A stretch of DNA of 64,000 nt from Pollutimonas sp. M17 (lineage in GTDB: Bacteria; Pseudomonadota; Gammaproteobacteria; Burkholderiales; Burkholderiaceae_B): the NCBI RefSeq assembly GCF_025836975.1, contig NZ_CP107548.1, positions 1,550,001 to 1,614,000 of the forward strand, in the 5' to 3' direction. Made by a program: the position numbers and the translations under genes. The notes beneath the pieces were generated by a model. That model was not told where the DNA came from and did not search any database. It saw only the letters and a program-made list of their open reading frames with translations. Below are positions 56,602-64,000 of this stretch, in pieces. Positions within the stretch are counted from its first letter, which is position 1; each line of letters starts with the position of its first letter.

Positions 56602-57810
56602 ATGGACCAAATTATTACTTTATTATCAGGCGGTTTGCTGCAACTTTCGTGGTGGCAGGTCGTGCTGGTTACCCTTGTGCTCACTCACATCACGATCGTG
56701 GCGGTTACGGTATTTTTGCACCGTAGCCAGGCTCATCGGGGGTTGGACCTGCATCCGGGCGTCATGCATTTCTTCCGTTTCTGGCTTTGGATGACCACCG
56801 GCATGGTCACCAAGGAATGGGTGGCCATACACCGCAAGCACCACGCCAAGTGCGAGAAAGAAGGCGACCCCCATTCACCGGTCGTATTCGGCCTGGGCAA
56901 GGTGTTCTTCCGCGGTGCCGAACTGTACCGCGAGGAAGCCACCAACCCCGAAACCCTCAAGCGCTTCGGCCACGGCACGCCCGATGACTGGATAGAACGC
57001 AAGCTTTACACCCGTCACAGCCTGATGGGCATCCTCATCATGCTGGGCATCGACCTGGCCCTGTTCGGCGTGCTGGGCCTGACCGTATGGGCCATACAGA
57101 TGGCCTGGATACCCTTCTGGGCCGCCGGCGTCGTCAACGGCATCGGCCACGCCTGGGGCTATCGCAACTATGCCAGTCCCGATACCAGCACCAATGTGTC
57201 GCCCTGGGGCATCATCATCGGCGGCGAAGAACTGCACAACAACCACCACGCCTACGGCACCTCGGCCAAGTTCTCCACCAAATGGTACGAGTTCGACCTG
57301 GGCTGGTGCTATATAAGCGTCTTGCGATTCTTCGGCCTGGCCAAGGTCAAGAAGCTGGCGCCCAAGCTCAAGCTCGATCCGCCCAAGGCCCTGGCCGATG
57401 CCAGCACCTTGCAGGGCGTCATCACCCACCGCTACGAAATCCTGGCGCGCTACACCGACCTGGTCAAGAAAGCGGCCAGCGACGAACTCAGCAAGCTGAA
57501 GCCCGCGCGCAAGGAAGGCAGTCCCGATTGCAGCTGGACGCTGCTCAGCCGCTGCAAAGACTGGATCAGCAGCACCGACGACACCCTTGAACCGGCTCAA
57601 CGCGCCGAACTGGACACCGTTCTGGCCCAGAATCAATCCCTGTCCACGCTGGTGCAGATGCGGCGCGAACTGGTCCGCCTTTGGGAAAGCTCCAGCGCCA
57701 GCAGCGAGCAGTTGCTGGCCGACTTGCAGGCATGGTGCCAGCGGGCCCAGCAAAGCGGCATAGAAAGCCTCGAGCAGTTCGCCTACCGGTTGCGCCGCTA
57801 CGCGGCATGA
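56602..57810 (+). CDS. Fatty acid desaturase (acyl-CoA/acyl-lipid delta-9 type)
   Basis: A 402-residue di-iron membrane desaturase. The three histidine boxes are FLHRSQAHRG (near residue 36), IHRKHHAKC (near 74) and HNNHHAYG (near 213); hydrophobic helices lie between them. The oxygen-dependent enzyme introduces a double bond into an acyl chain. The C-terminal 130 residues after the last box are helical and longer than in most bacterial relatives. Its stop overlaps the uvrD start as ATGA, an odd pairing. Confidence 0.93.
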   Translation: MDQIITLLSGGLLQLSWWQVVLVTLVLTHITIVAVTVFLHRSQAHRGLDLHPGVMHFFRFWLWMTTGMVTKEWVAIHRKHHAKCEKEGDPHSPVVFGLGKVFFRGAELYREEATNPETLKRFGHGTPDDWIERKLYTRHSLMGILIMLGIDLALFGVLGLTVWAIQMAWIPFWAAGVVNGIGHAWGYRNYASPDTSTNVSPWGIIIGGEELHNNHHAYGTSAKFSTKWYEFDLGWCYISVLRFFGLAKVKKLAPKLKLDPPKALADASTLQGVITHRYEILARYTDLVKKAASDELSKLKPARKEGSPDCSWTLLSRCKDWISSTDDTLEPAQRAELDTVLAQNQSLSTLVQMRRELVRLWESSSASSEQLLADLQAWCQRAQQSGIESLEQFAYRLRRYAA

Positions 57811-60086
57811 TAGACAGCCTCAATCCGCAACAACAAGCCGCTGTCACGCTACCTCCCTCCCACGCGCTGGTCCTGGCCGGCGCGGGCAGCGGAAAAACCC
57901 GAGTTCTGACGACACGCATGGCCTGGCTGATACAAACAGGCCAGGCCAGTCCTTTTGGGCTCATGGCGGTCACGTTCACCAACAAATCGGCGCGCGAGAT
58001 GCTCACGCGCCTTTCGGCCTTGCTGCCCATCAATACGCGCGGGTTGTGGGTGGGCACCTTTCATGGCCTGTGCAACCGGCTGTTGCGCGCCCATCACCGC
58101 GACGCCGGCCTGATCCAGACTTTCCAGATACTGGACAGCGCCGATCAACTGGCGGCGATCAAGCGCCTGCTGAAGGGCGCCGGGATCGACGACGAGAAAT
58201 TTCCGCCGCGCGACGTCCAGCGCTTCATCAACGGCGCCAAGGAAGAAGGGCAGCGGCCGGGCGACGTCGAGGTCTGGGATGCGCACCGCCGCCGGCTGGT
58301 CGAAATCTATCAGCTGTATCAGGATCAATGCCAGCGCGAGGGGGTGGTCGACTTTGCCGAATTGCTGTTGCGCGCCTATGAGCTGCTGCAGCGCAATGCG
58401 CCCATACGCGAACATTACCAGCGCCGCTTCCAGCACATCCTGGTCGACGAGTTCCAGGACACCAACACCCTGCAGTACCGCTGGCTGACCCTGCTGGCGG
58501 GCGGCGGCGCGTCGATTTTCGCGGTCGGCGACGACGACCAGTCCATCTACGCCTTCCGTGGCGCCAACGTGGGCAATATGTCGGATTTCGAGCGCGACTA
58601 CGCCCGGGGCAATGTCATCCGCCTGGAACAGAACTACCGCTCTTACGGACACATACTGGATTCGGCCAACGCCCTGATCTCCCACAACACCGCCCGCCTG
58701 GGCAAGAACCTGTGGACCGAGCAAGGCGAGGGCGAGCCGGTCCGGGTGGTGGAGCAGCCATCCGACCTGCTGGAGGCCCAGTGGATCATCGACGAGACCA
58801 AGGCGCTGATCAACGACGGCCGCCTGCGCCGGGAAATCGCCATACTGTATCGCAGCAACGCCCAGTCGCGCATCATCGAACATGCCTTGTTTTCGGCCGG
58901 CATACCCTACAAGGTGTACGGCGGACTGCGTTTCTTCGAGCGCCAGGAAGTCAAGCATGCGCTGGCCTACCTGCGGCTGATGGACAACCCGCATGATGAC
59001 ACCTCATGGCTGCGAGTCGTGAACTTTCCCACGCGCGGCATCGGCGCCCGCACGCTCGAACAGCTGGCCGACACGGCCCGTCAGCAGGGCAGCAGCCTGT
59101 TCCGCGCCGTGCCCCTGATGTCGGGCAAAGGCGGCGGCAATCTGGCGCGCTTCGCCGAATTGATCCAGCAAATGGCCCACGAGGCGCAGATCCTTTCCCT
59201 ACCCGAGCTGATCGACCACGTGGTGCATCACAGCGGCCTGCTGGCCCACTACCAGAACGACCGGGAAGGCGCCGACCGCCTGGAGAACCTGCAGGAACTG
59301 GTCAATGCGGCGGCCGCGTTCGTGGCCGAGGAAAACTTCGAAGGCCTGCCGGCCGGGCGAATTCCCGATGGCGCGCTTGCGGCGCAGACCCTGTCCGCCG
59401 AACCCGGCGAGGGCGCCGCGCCCATGTCGCCGCTGGCCGCGTTCCTGACCCATGCCTCGCTGGAAGCCGGGGACAACCAGGCACAGGCGGGGCAGGATGC
59501 CGTCCAGCTCATGACGGTGCACGCCGCCAAGGGCCTGGAGTTCGATTCGGTCTTCATCACCGGGGTCGAGGAAGGCCTGTTCCCGCATGAGAACAGCCTG
59601 CTCGAGGTGGCCGGCCTGGAAGAGGAGCGCCGGCTGATGTACGTGGCCATTACCCGCGCGCGCGAACGCCTGTACCTGACGCTGGCGCAAAGCCGCATGC
59701 TGCACGGCCAGACCCGCTATGCCATGCGCTCGCGCTTTCTGGATGAAATACCCGATGAGCACCTGAAGTGGCTGACGCCCAAGGAAGGGCGCGTTGCCGT
59801 ACGTGAAAACACCTGGAGCGGCGCTTTCCGGCGCGGCGATGCCTACAACCGGCCCGACAGCGGCTCCGTTGCGCCCCGCGTGCCGCGCAGCCTGACGACG
59901 GGCGTGACGGTGGGTGAGAAGCAATTCCGCATCGGCACCGGCGTCAGGCACGCCAAGTTCGGCGAAGGTACGGTGATAGGGCTTAGCGGTGCCGGCCAGG
60001 ATGCGCAGGCGCAGATCCAGTTCCGCGAGGTGGGCACGAAGACGCTGGCGCTAGGCGTGGCCAAACTGGATATCGTGGCCGGCTAG
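57807..60086 (+). CDS. uvrD: DNA helicase II (UvrD)
   Basis: Superfamily 1A 3'-5' helicase for nucleotide-excision and mismatch repair. The 759-residue protein shows Walker A LAGAGSGKTRVL (near residue 25), motif II ILVDEFQDTN (near 218), motif III VGDDDQSIYAFRGA (near 245), motif IV RLEQNYRS and motif V TVHAAKGLEFDSVF (near 572). It ends in a Tudor-like C-terminal segment. The ATG at 57807 overlaps the desaturase stop. Copy 2 of the dispersed repeat begins one base after its TAG. Confidence 0.97.
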   Translation: MIDSLNPQQQAAVTLPPSHALVLAGAGSGKTRVLTTRMAWLIQTGQASPFGLMAVTFTNKSAREMLTRLSALLPINTRGLWVGTFHGLCNRLLRAHHRDAGLIQTFQILDSADQLAAIKRLLKGAGIDDEKFPPRDVQRFINGAKEEGQRPGDVEVWDAHRRRLVEIYQLYQDQCQREGVVDFAELLLRAYELLQRNAPIREHYQRRFQHILVDEFQDTNTLQYRWLTLLAGGGASIFAVGDDDQSIYAFRGANVGNMSDFERDYARGNVIRLEQNYRSYGHILDSANALISHNTARLGKNLWTEQGEGEPVRVVEQPSDLLEAQWIIDETKALINDGRLRREIAILYRSNAQSRIIEHALFSAGIPYKVYGGLRFFERQEVKHALAYLRLMDNPHDDTSWLRVVNFPTRGIGARTLEQLADTARQQGSSLFRAVPLMSGKGGGNLARFAELIQQMAHEAQILSLPELIDHVVHHSGLLAHYQNDREGADRLENLQELVNAAAAFVAEENFEGLPAGRIPDGALAAQTLSAEPGEGAAPMSPLAAFLTHASLEAGDNQAQAGQDAVQLMTVHAAKGLEFDSVFITGVEEGLFPHENSLLEVAGLEEERRLMYVAITRARERLYLTLAQSRMLHGQTRYAMRSRFLDEIPDEHLKWLTPKEGRVAVRENTWSGAFRRGDAYNRPDSGSVAPRVPRSLTTGVTVGEKQFRIGTGVRHAKFGEGTVIGLSGAGQDAQAQIQFREVGTKTLALGVAKLDIVAG

Positions 60087-60087
60087 C

Positions 60088-60793
60088 GCATTTTCGGTTC
60101 AGGTGTTTACAGGCTTTATGGCCTGTGAGTGTGTGGCGTCAGCTTGTCAAACCGGCACAGCCGGTGGGCCGGGGCCGGGCTCCGCTCGCTGCGCCCCTTC
60201 GGGGTTCCCTTGCAGGCGCTTTGCGCCGGGGGCCGGGCGAGAACTCGCCGGCAATCAGCCGCCTGTAGGCTGATTGCCGGCTCAAACATGCGCGCCCTCT
60301 TACGCCCCCGGCGCAAAGCACCTGCGGCGGCTTGCTCAACCGTCGCCCGTCCCCCGCCCACCGGCTGCGCCTTGGCAGCATAGTTGACGATGGACCATCC
60401 GCCAAGCCCGAATGTTCCGGCCCGCGCGGCAGGCGCGCGAGGCCGGGACGGCGCAAGACCCCGTCCAGCAGCACAGGGCGCCGCATAAAAATGCCAAGCA
60501 CAAAAGCTACCCCAGCGGCGTCTCAAACGAAAAACACCGCAGCGGGTCGGGTGGCGGGGGTCGGACGCGGCGACTTTCGGGGCCGAGCCAGCCGTCGGCG
60601 AACGTAGCCCGAAGGGGCGGAGGAGCCAGGCGTAGCGGTGTTCGGCGCGCAGGGCGCCGAACCGGCCACGAGGAGCAAGGCCGGCTCCCGCCACCCGGCA
60701 CGCGTCAGAAGAATACGCTGCGTGCGTCCTGCCCCGCCACCCGGCACGCGTCAGAAAATACCTTGCACGAGCCCCGCGCCCCGCAGCCCGCAG
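60088..60793. repeat. Non-coding dispersed repeat element, copy 2 (about 706 bp, right end missing)
   Basis: Fills the gap between convergent uvrD and ABC permease genes and matches 2718-3442. The left end GCATTTTCGGTTCAGGTG (60088-60105) starts one base after the uvrD stop. Nested stems: 60155-60174 with the GC block ending near 60370, 60212-60232 with 60305-60325 (20 of 21) and 60247-60260 with 60268-60281 (14 bp perfect). Module B: 60542-60558 with 60687-60703, now with two imperfect pairs. A 23-base unit at 60688-60710 is repeated at 60734-60756. The right terminal repeat present in copy 1 is lost, and similarity ends near 60793. No gene is seen. Confidence 0.78.
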
Positions 60794-60823
60794 TGGCATC
60801 GCCGGGTCGCGGGGCGACGCTGT

Positions 60824-61600
60824 TCAGGCGGTGTGCGTCCAGCGCTGGTAGGCTTTCTGCGCCAGTGCGTCCAGCATGAAACCCAGGGCCCCGATCAGGA
60901 CGATGACCGCCATCAGTTCCGAATAGGCCAGCCGGTCCCGCGTGTCCAGAATGAAATATCCCAGGCCCGAACTGACACCCAGCATTTCGCAAGGCACCAG
61001 CACGATCCAGATGATGCCGATGGCCAGGCGGGCGCCCGTCAGGATGTGCCCCAGCACGCCCGGCACGATGATCTTGAACAGGATCTCCCGGCGCGTTGCG
61101 CTCAGGCTCTTGGCCAGCATCAGCCACTTCGGATTCAATTGGCGCACGCCGGCCGAGGTGTTCAGGATGATGGGCCAGACGGCGGCGAAGGTCAGCAGGA
61201 AATAAATGGGCGCATCGCCGATGCCGAACACCATGACGGCAATCGGCATCCAGGACAGCGGGGAGATCATGCGCAGGAACTGGAATGCGCTGCTGGCGCT
61301 GTTCTCCAGGGCGCGCGAGCTGCCTATGGCCAGACCGATGGGCACACCTATCAGCAAGGCCAGGCCCAGCCCGATCAGCACGCGTTTCATGCTGGTCAGC
61401 GTATGCAGCGTCAACTGGTTTTCGACCAGCAGCGCATACAGGCTTTGAAAGGTCTCCCGCGGGCTCAGAAGGTTGGCCAGCGCGATGTTCTGTTCCAGCA
61501 TGCGCGTGCCCGCGCCCCACAGCAGCAGCAGGATGAACAGACCGCCCAGGCTCAGGGCGAGCCGCACGCCGGGATTGGGTCGTTTCAGTGCCTTGTTCAT
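60824..61600 (-). CDS. ABC transporter permease (nitrate/sulfonate/taurine type)
   Basis: A 258-residue inner-membrane permease of the SsuC/TauC family with about six hydrophobic helices; the ATPase-contact EAA-like loop is AKSLSATRREILFKIIVPGVLGHILTGARLAIG (near residue 165). Last gene of the five-gene minus-strand run. It probably imports a sulfonate, a nitrogenous compound or another small anion. Confidence 0.9.
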   Translation of the reverse strand: MNKALKRPNPGVRLALSLGGLFILLLLWGAGTRMLEQNIALANLLSPRETFQSLYALLVENQLTLHTLTSMKRVLIGLGLALLIGVPIGLAIGSSRALENSASSAFQFLRMISPLSWMPIAVMVFGIGDAPIYFLLTFAAVWPIILNTSAGVRQLNPKWLMLAKSLSATRREILFKIIVPGVLGHILTGARLAIGIIWIVLVPCEMLGVSSGLGYFILDTRDRLAYSELMAVIVLIGALGFMLDALAQKAYQRWTHTA

Positions 61601-61622
61601 ATGCCGTGCTTTCCGTTATGAA

Positions 61623-62825
61623 TTAGAGGGTGATGCTTTCGCTACGGGTGTACGTATCGGGCAGGCCGAACACCGACATGCCGCCCAGGTCCTGTATGGC
61701 CTTCTTGGCGTAACGATCGTCCACCAGGTCCTTGGCCACGAAGGCCGGATCCAGCGATTGCAGGAATTCGTTGCGGCCCGACACCAGAGTGGTCTTGAGC
61801 TTGCGGACCAGTTCTTCCGTATAGCTGGGGAAGGGATAGGGCTGGAAGTCGATGCGCTTTTCCTTCCAGTCCTTGTTCACGATGGCGCCCGATGCTTCGT
61901 ACAGCGCCGTGTCCAGCAGTTCAGGCACCAGCACCTGGGCCAGTGTCTCATAGGAATGCGGCGTATAGCGCTGCGGGTTGTCCTTGGCGAGGATGCGCGC
62001 CGTTTCCTGGCGGTTTTCCTGTATCCAGGCCTGGGCCTGGACGATGCCGTTGACCACCTTCTGCGTCCATTCCGGGCGCTGTTCCAGATCGTGTTCGTGC
62101 ATCAGCACGACACAGCAGGCATGGTCCTTCCAGACGTCGCCGGTGAAGCGCAGGATCTTGCCCACCTTCAGCAATTCGGCCGAGGCGTTGAAGGGTTCGG
62201 CGACGGTATAGCCGGCGATCTGCTTGTTGGCCAGCGCCGGCAGCATGTCCGATGGCGCCATGACCACCAGTTTCACCTGTTTCGGGCCTGGCTCGCCTTC
62301 GCTGATGGACTCCAAACCCTTGCTTTTCAGCAGATGCTGAAGCACCACATTGTGCAGCGAATACCAGAAAGGAATGGCCACGGTCCGGCCGCCCAGGTCG
62401 GCGACGTCGTTGATGTCGTTCAGCACGGTCAGGCCGGAGCCCGACATGTGGTTCCAGGCCACGACCTTGGCGCGCGACTGGCTGCCGTAGCGCGCCCATA
62501 CCGTCATGGGCGACAGCAGGTGCACCACGTTGACCTGGCCGCTCAGGAAGGCTTCGACGATTTGCGCCCAGCTGCGGAACAGGCGGGGCTTTTCCACTTC
62601 CAGGCCCTGGGCCTCGAAAAGCTTGTTGTGGTGCGCCACCAGCAGGGGCGTGGAATCCGTGACGGCCAGATAGCCTATCCGCACGGGGGCATTGGGCTCG
62701 GCCGCCATGGCTTTCTTGTGCATCTGCAGCAGGGGCAGGGCGCCCATGGCGGTGAACAGGGTCGACAGCTTCAGGAACTGGCGGCGTGCATCCAGGGTGG
62801 CTGCGATCTCTACGGGAGGCTTCAT
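61623..62825 (-). CDS. ABC transporter substrate-binding protein (NrtA/SsuA family) with Tat-type signal
   Basis: A 400-residue periplasmic binding protein. The N-terminus holds ARRQFLKLSTLFTAMGALPLL, a twin-arginine signal (RRxFLK), suggesting export in folded form. The mature fold opens with RIGYLAVTDSTPLLVAHHNKLFEAQGLEV, the NMT1/THI5-like family. It lies 5 bases after the ATPase gene and 22 before the permease. Ligand unknown; the neighbouring oxidoreductase genes hint at an organic sulfonate or other compound to be oxidised. Confidence 0.9.
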   Translation of the reverse strand: MKPPVEIAATLDARRQFLKLSTLFTAMGALPLLQMHKKAMAAEPNAPVRIGYLAVTDSTPLLVAHHNKLFEAQGLEVEKPRLFRSWAQIVEAFLSGQVNVVHLLSPMTVWARYGSQSRAKVVAWNHMSGSGLTVLNDINDVADLGGRTVAIPFWYSLHNVVLQHLLKSKGLESISEGEPGPKQVKLVVMAPSDMLPALANKQIAGYTVAEPFNASAELLKVGKILRFTGDVWKDHACCVVLMHEHDLEQRPEWTQKVVNGIVQAQAWIQENRQETARILAKDNPQRYTPHSYETLAQVLVPELLDTALYEASGAIVNKDWKEKRIDFQPYPFPSYTEELVRKLKTTLVSGRNEFLQSLDPAFVAKDLVDDRYAKKAIQDLGGMSVFGLPDTYTRSESITL

Positions 62826-62830
62826 GGCGT

Positions 62831-63652
62831 TCAGGAGTCCAGGTGATTGGAAGGAGATGTGGCGCGCCGCGCGTCGCGCAGCGTCTGCATGATTTCAAGG
62901 CGGATGCGGGCCAGTTCAGGCACGGCTTCGTCGCGCGGATGCGGCAGGCCGATCTCCCACTGGCCGATGAGGCGTCCCGGGTACAGGCCCAGCAGCAGCA
63001 CGCGGTCGGCCAGTATCAGGGCTTCGTCGATGTCGTGGGTGACCAGCACGGCCGCGGTCTGATGGCGGCTGGTGATGCCTTGCAGCAGAGTTTGCATTTC
63101 GCTGCGCGTGATCTCGTCCAGGGCGCTGAAGGGCTCGTCCAGCAGCAGGATTTCGGGCTGGCGCACCAGGCTACGGGCCAGGGCCGCACGCTGCGCCATG
63201 CCGCCGGAAAGCTCGCTGGGGTAGCGCTCTTTGGCGCGCAGCAGGTCGACTTCGGCAATCGCCTCCTGGACACGGGCCTTTTTCTCGGCCGGGCTGATCC
63301 GGGGCTGATGCTTGAAGTCCAGGCCGAAGCCCACGTTTTCCTCCAGGTTCAGCCAGGGCAGCAGGCTGGGATCCTGGAACACGAAGCCCAGCCGGGGGTG
63401 CGGACCCTGCAGGCGCTCGCCCTTGACGTGCACCGTACCCTGGTCGGGCGCCTGCAAGCCGGCGAGCACGCGCAACAGGGACGATTTTCCGACACCGCTG
63501 GGGCCCAGTATGGCGACGGTTTCACCGCTGGCCAGGTGCAGCGAAAAATCGCGCAGCACGGTATTGGCGGCCTCGTTCGGCCGGGGGTAGCCGAGATGGA
63601 TGCCGTGGGCATCCAGAACGACTTGTTTGTCGGATGACGCGGTTCTCGTCAT
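62831..63652 (-). CDS. ABC transporter ATP-binding protein (nitrate/sulfonate/taurine type)
   Basis: A 273-residue ATPase. Walker A GPSGVGKSSLLRVL is near residue 54, signature LSGGMAQRAALARSL near 147 and Walker B LLLDEPFSALDEITR near 170. The C-terminal part is slightly extended and lacks a CmpD-like fused domain. It begins 9 bases after the rubredoxin stop. Confidence 0.95.
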   Translation of the reverse strand: MTRTASSDKQVVLDAHGIHLGYPRPNEAANTVLRDFSLHLASGETVAILGPSGVGKSSLLRVLAGLQAPDQGTVHVKGERLQGPHPRLGFVFQDPSLLPWLNLEENVGFGLDFKHQPRISPAEKKARVQEAIAEVDLLRAKERYPSELSGGMAQRAALARSLVRQPEILLLDEPFSALDEITRSEMQTLLQGITSRHQTAAVLVTHDIDEALILADRVLLLGLYPGRLIGQWEIGLPHPRDEAVPELARIRLEIMQTLRDARRATSPSNHLDS

Positions 63653-63661
63653 TCAGGGCTC

Positions 63662-63829
63662 TTAATCGGGTATGAGAAAAAAATCGGCCTTGCCGATGCC
63701 GCAATCGGGACACACCCAGTCGTCGGGTATGTCCTCGAAGGGCGTGCCGGGCGCGATTCCGTCTTCGGGAAGGCCGGCCGATTCGTCGTAGATCAGGCCG
63801 CAGGGCCCGCACATCCATTGCCTGGCCAT
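63662..63829 (-). CDS. Rubredoxin
   Basis: A 55-residue one-electron carrier with a single iron held by four Cys: CGPC (residues 7-10) and CPDC (40-43). It has the classical WMCGPCGLIYDESAGLPEDG and EDIPDDWVCPDCG segments. It overlaps the upstream acyl-CoA-dehydrogenase-like gene as TGATG and precedes the ATPase by 9 bases, so it likely passes electrons to or from that flavoenzyme. Confidence 0.96.
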   Translation of the reverse strand: MARQWMCGPCGLIYDESAGLPEDGIAPGTPFEDIPDDWVCPDCGIGKADFFLIPD

Positions 63830-64000
63830 CACGCGGCCTCGACCACGGCCTGCTTCTGTTCAAGGTCGTGGATTTCTTTGCGCAGGTGCTTCAGGGCGGG
63901 CGTCACGATGGCCACGAAGACGGCTTCGCGCAGCCGCCGCTGCGCGGAATGACGCATCAGGTAGCCCTTGGCGCCCGCATGCAGGACGGCAGAGTTCGCC
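63829..64000 (-). CDS. Acyl-CoA dehydrogenase family protein, C-terminal part (start outside window)
   Basis: The frame is open from the window end to the TGA at 63831-63829, giving the last 56 residues. The segment HAGAKGYLMRHSAQRRLREAVFVAIVTPALKHLRKEI resembles the C-terminal helices of acyl-CoA-dehydrogenase-like flavoenzymes, including monooxygenases such as SfnB/DszC, found next to sulfonate-type transporters. Too little is present to decide between a dehydrogenase and an oxygenase. It couples to rubredoxin by a TGATG overlap. Confidence 0.55.
   Translation of the reverse strand, partial: ANSAVLHAGAKGYLMRHSAQRRLREAVFVAIVTPALKHLRKEIHDLEQKQAVVEAA

Overview
The window is about 62-65% GC, densely coded, and reads as a chromosomal segment of a beta-proteobacterium of the order Burkholderiales, most likely family Alcaligenaceae (a relative of Bordetella, Achromobacter or Pusillimonas). 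This rests on gene order (exbB-exbD-lpxK-Trm112-kdsB-adk; ribF-ileS-lspA-coaBC-dut; cold-shock gene/clpS/clpA), on orphan TctC/Bug-type binding proteins without TctAB partners, and on an E. coli-type long ArgG. No rRNA, CRISPR array, prophage or transposase gene is visible. There is one tRNA, tRNA-Ala(CGC).

Layout. 0-9 kb is a catabolic region: the tail of a citrate-synthase-like gene, a LysR regulator divergent from an acyl-CoA dehydrogenase, then a minus-strand run of MmgE/PrpD protein, ADP-forming acyl-CoA synthetase and Bug protein, with a second LysR upstream. 9-12.8 kb holds a MocR regulator divergent from a DUF1127 gene (the same pairing as E. coli yjiR/yjiS), the tRNA and argG. 12.8-17.5 kb is a second catabolic island: an IclR regulator facing an operon of cupin, Bug protein, class III CoA-transferase and acyl-CoA dehydrogenase. 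17.6-38.4 kb is mostly core: argF, DUF3579, a 2-hydroxyacid dehydrogenase, rpsT, murJ, an SDR, adk, kdsB, Trm112, lpxK, exbD, exbB, xseA, sodB, a thiolase, DUF192, cold-shock protein, clpS, clpA and pqiABC. 38.5-47.3 kb holds putA and a complete branched-chain-type amino acid ABC operon (livJHMGF). 47.9-60.1 kb is core again: dut, coaBC, lspA, ileS, ribF (minus strand), then purN, an RsmB-like methyltransferase, a fatty-acid desaturase and uvrD (plus strand). 60.8-64 kb is a minus-strand operon of an acyl-CoA-dehydrogenase-like enzyme (cut by the window end), rubredoxin, and a nitrate/sulfonate-type ABC transporter.

How the genes work together. Several runs are translationally coupled by 4-base ATGA-type overlaps (pqiAB, livHMGF, purN-rsmB, desaturase-uvrD, exbBD-lpxK, Trm112-kdsB, Bug-CoA-transferase). 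The two catabolic islands each combine uptake (Bug), CoA activation (ligase or transferase) and acyl-CoA oxidation, which is the usual shape of an organic-acid degradation module; the substrates cannot be read from sequence. PutA-type GTTGCA motifs occur before both putA and the following ABC operon, suggesting shared control.

Most unusual feature. A roughly 0.7-kb non-coding element occurs twice (2718-3442 and 60088-60793), each time between two convergent genes and each time starting one base from a stop codon. Copy 1 has 18-bp terminal inverted repeats. Both copies hold nested long hairpins whose arms differ between copies by compensating base changes, so the structure rather than the sequence appears to be kept. 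A third convergent gap (47286-47742) holds a different 222-bp nested hairpin and a degenerate version of the same end sequence.
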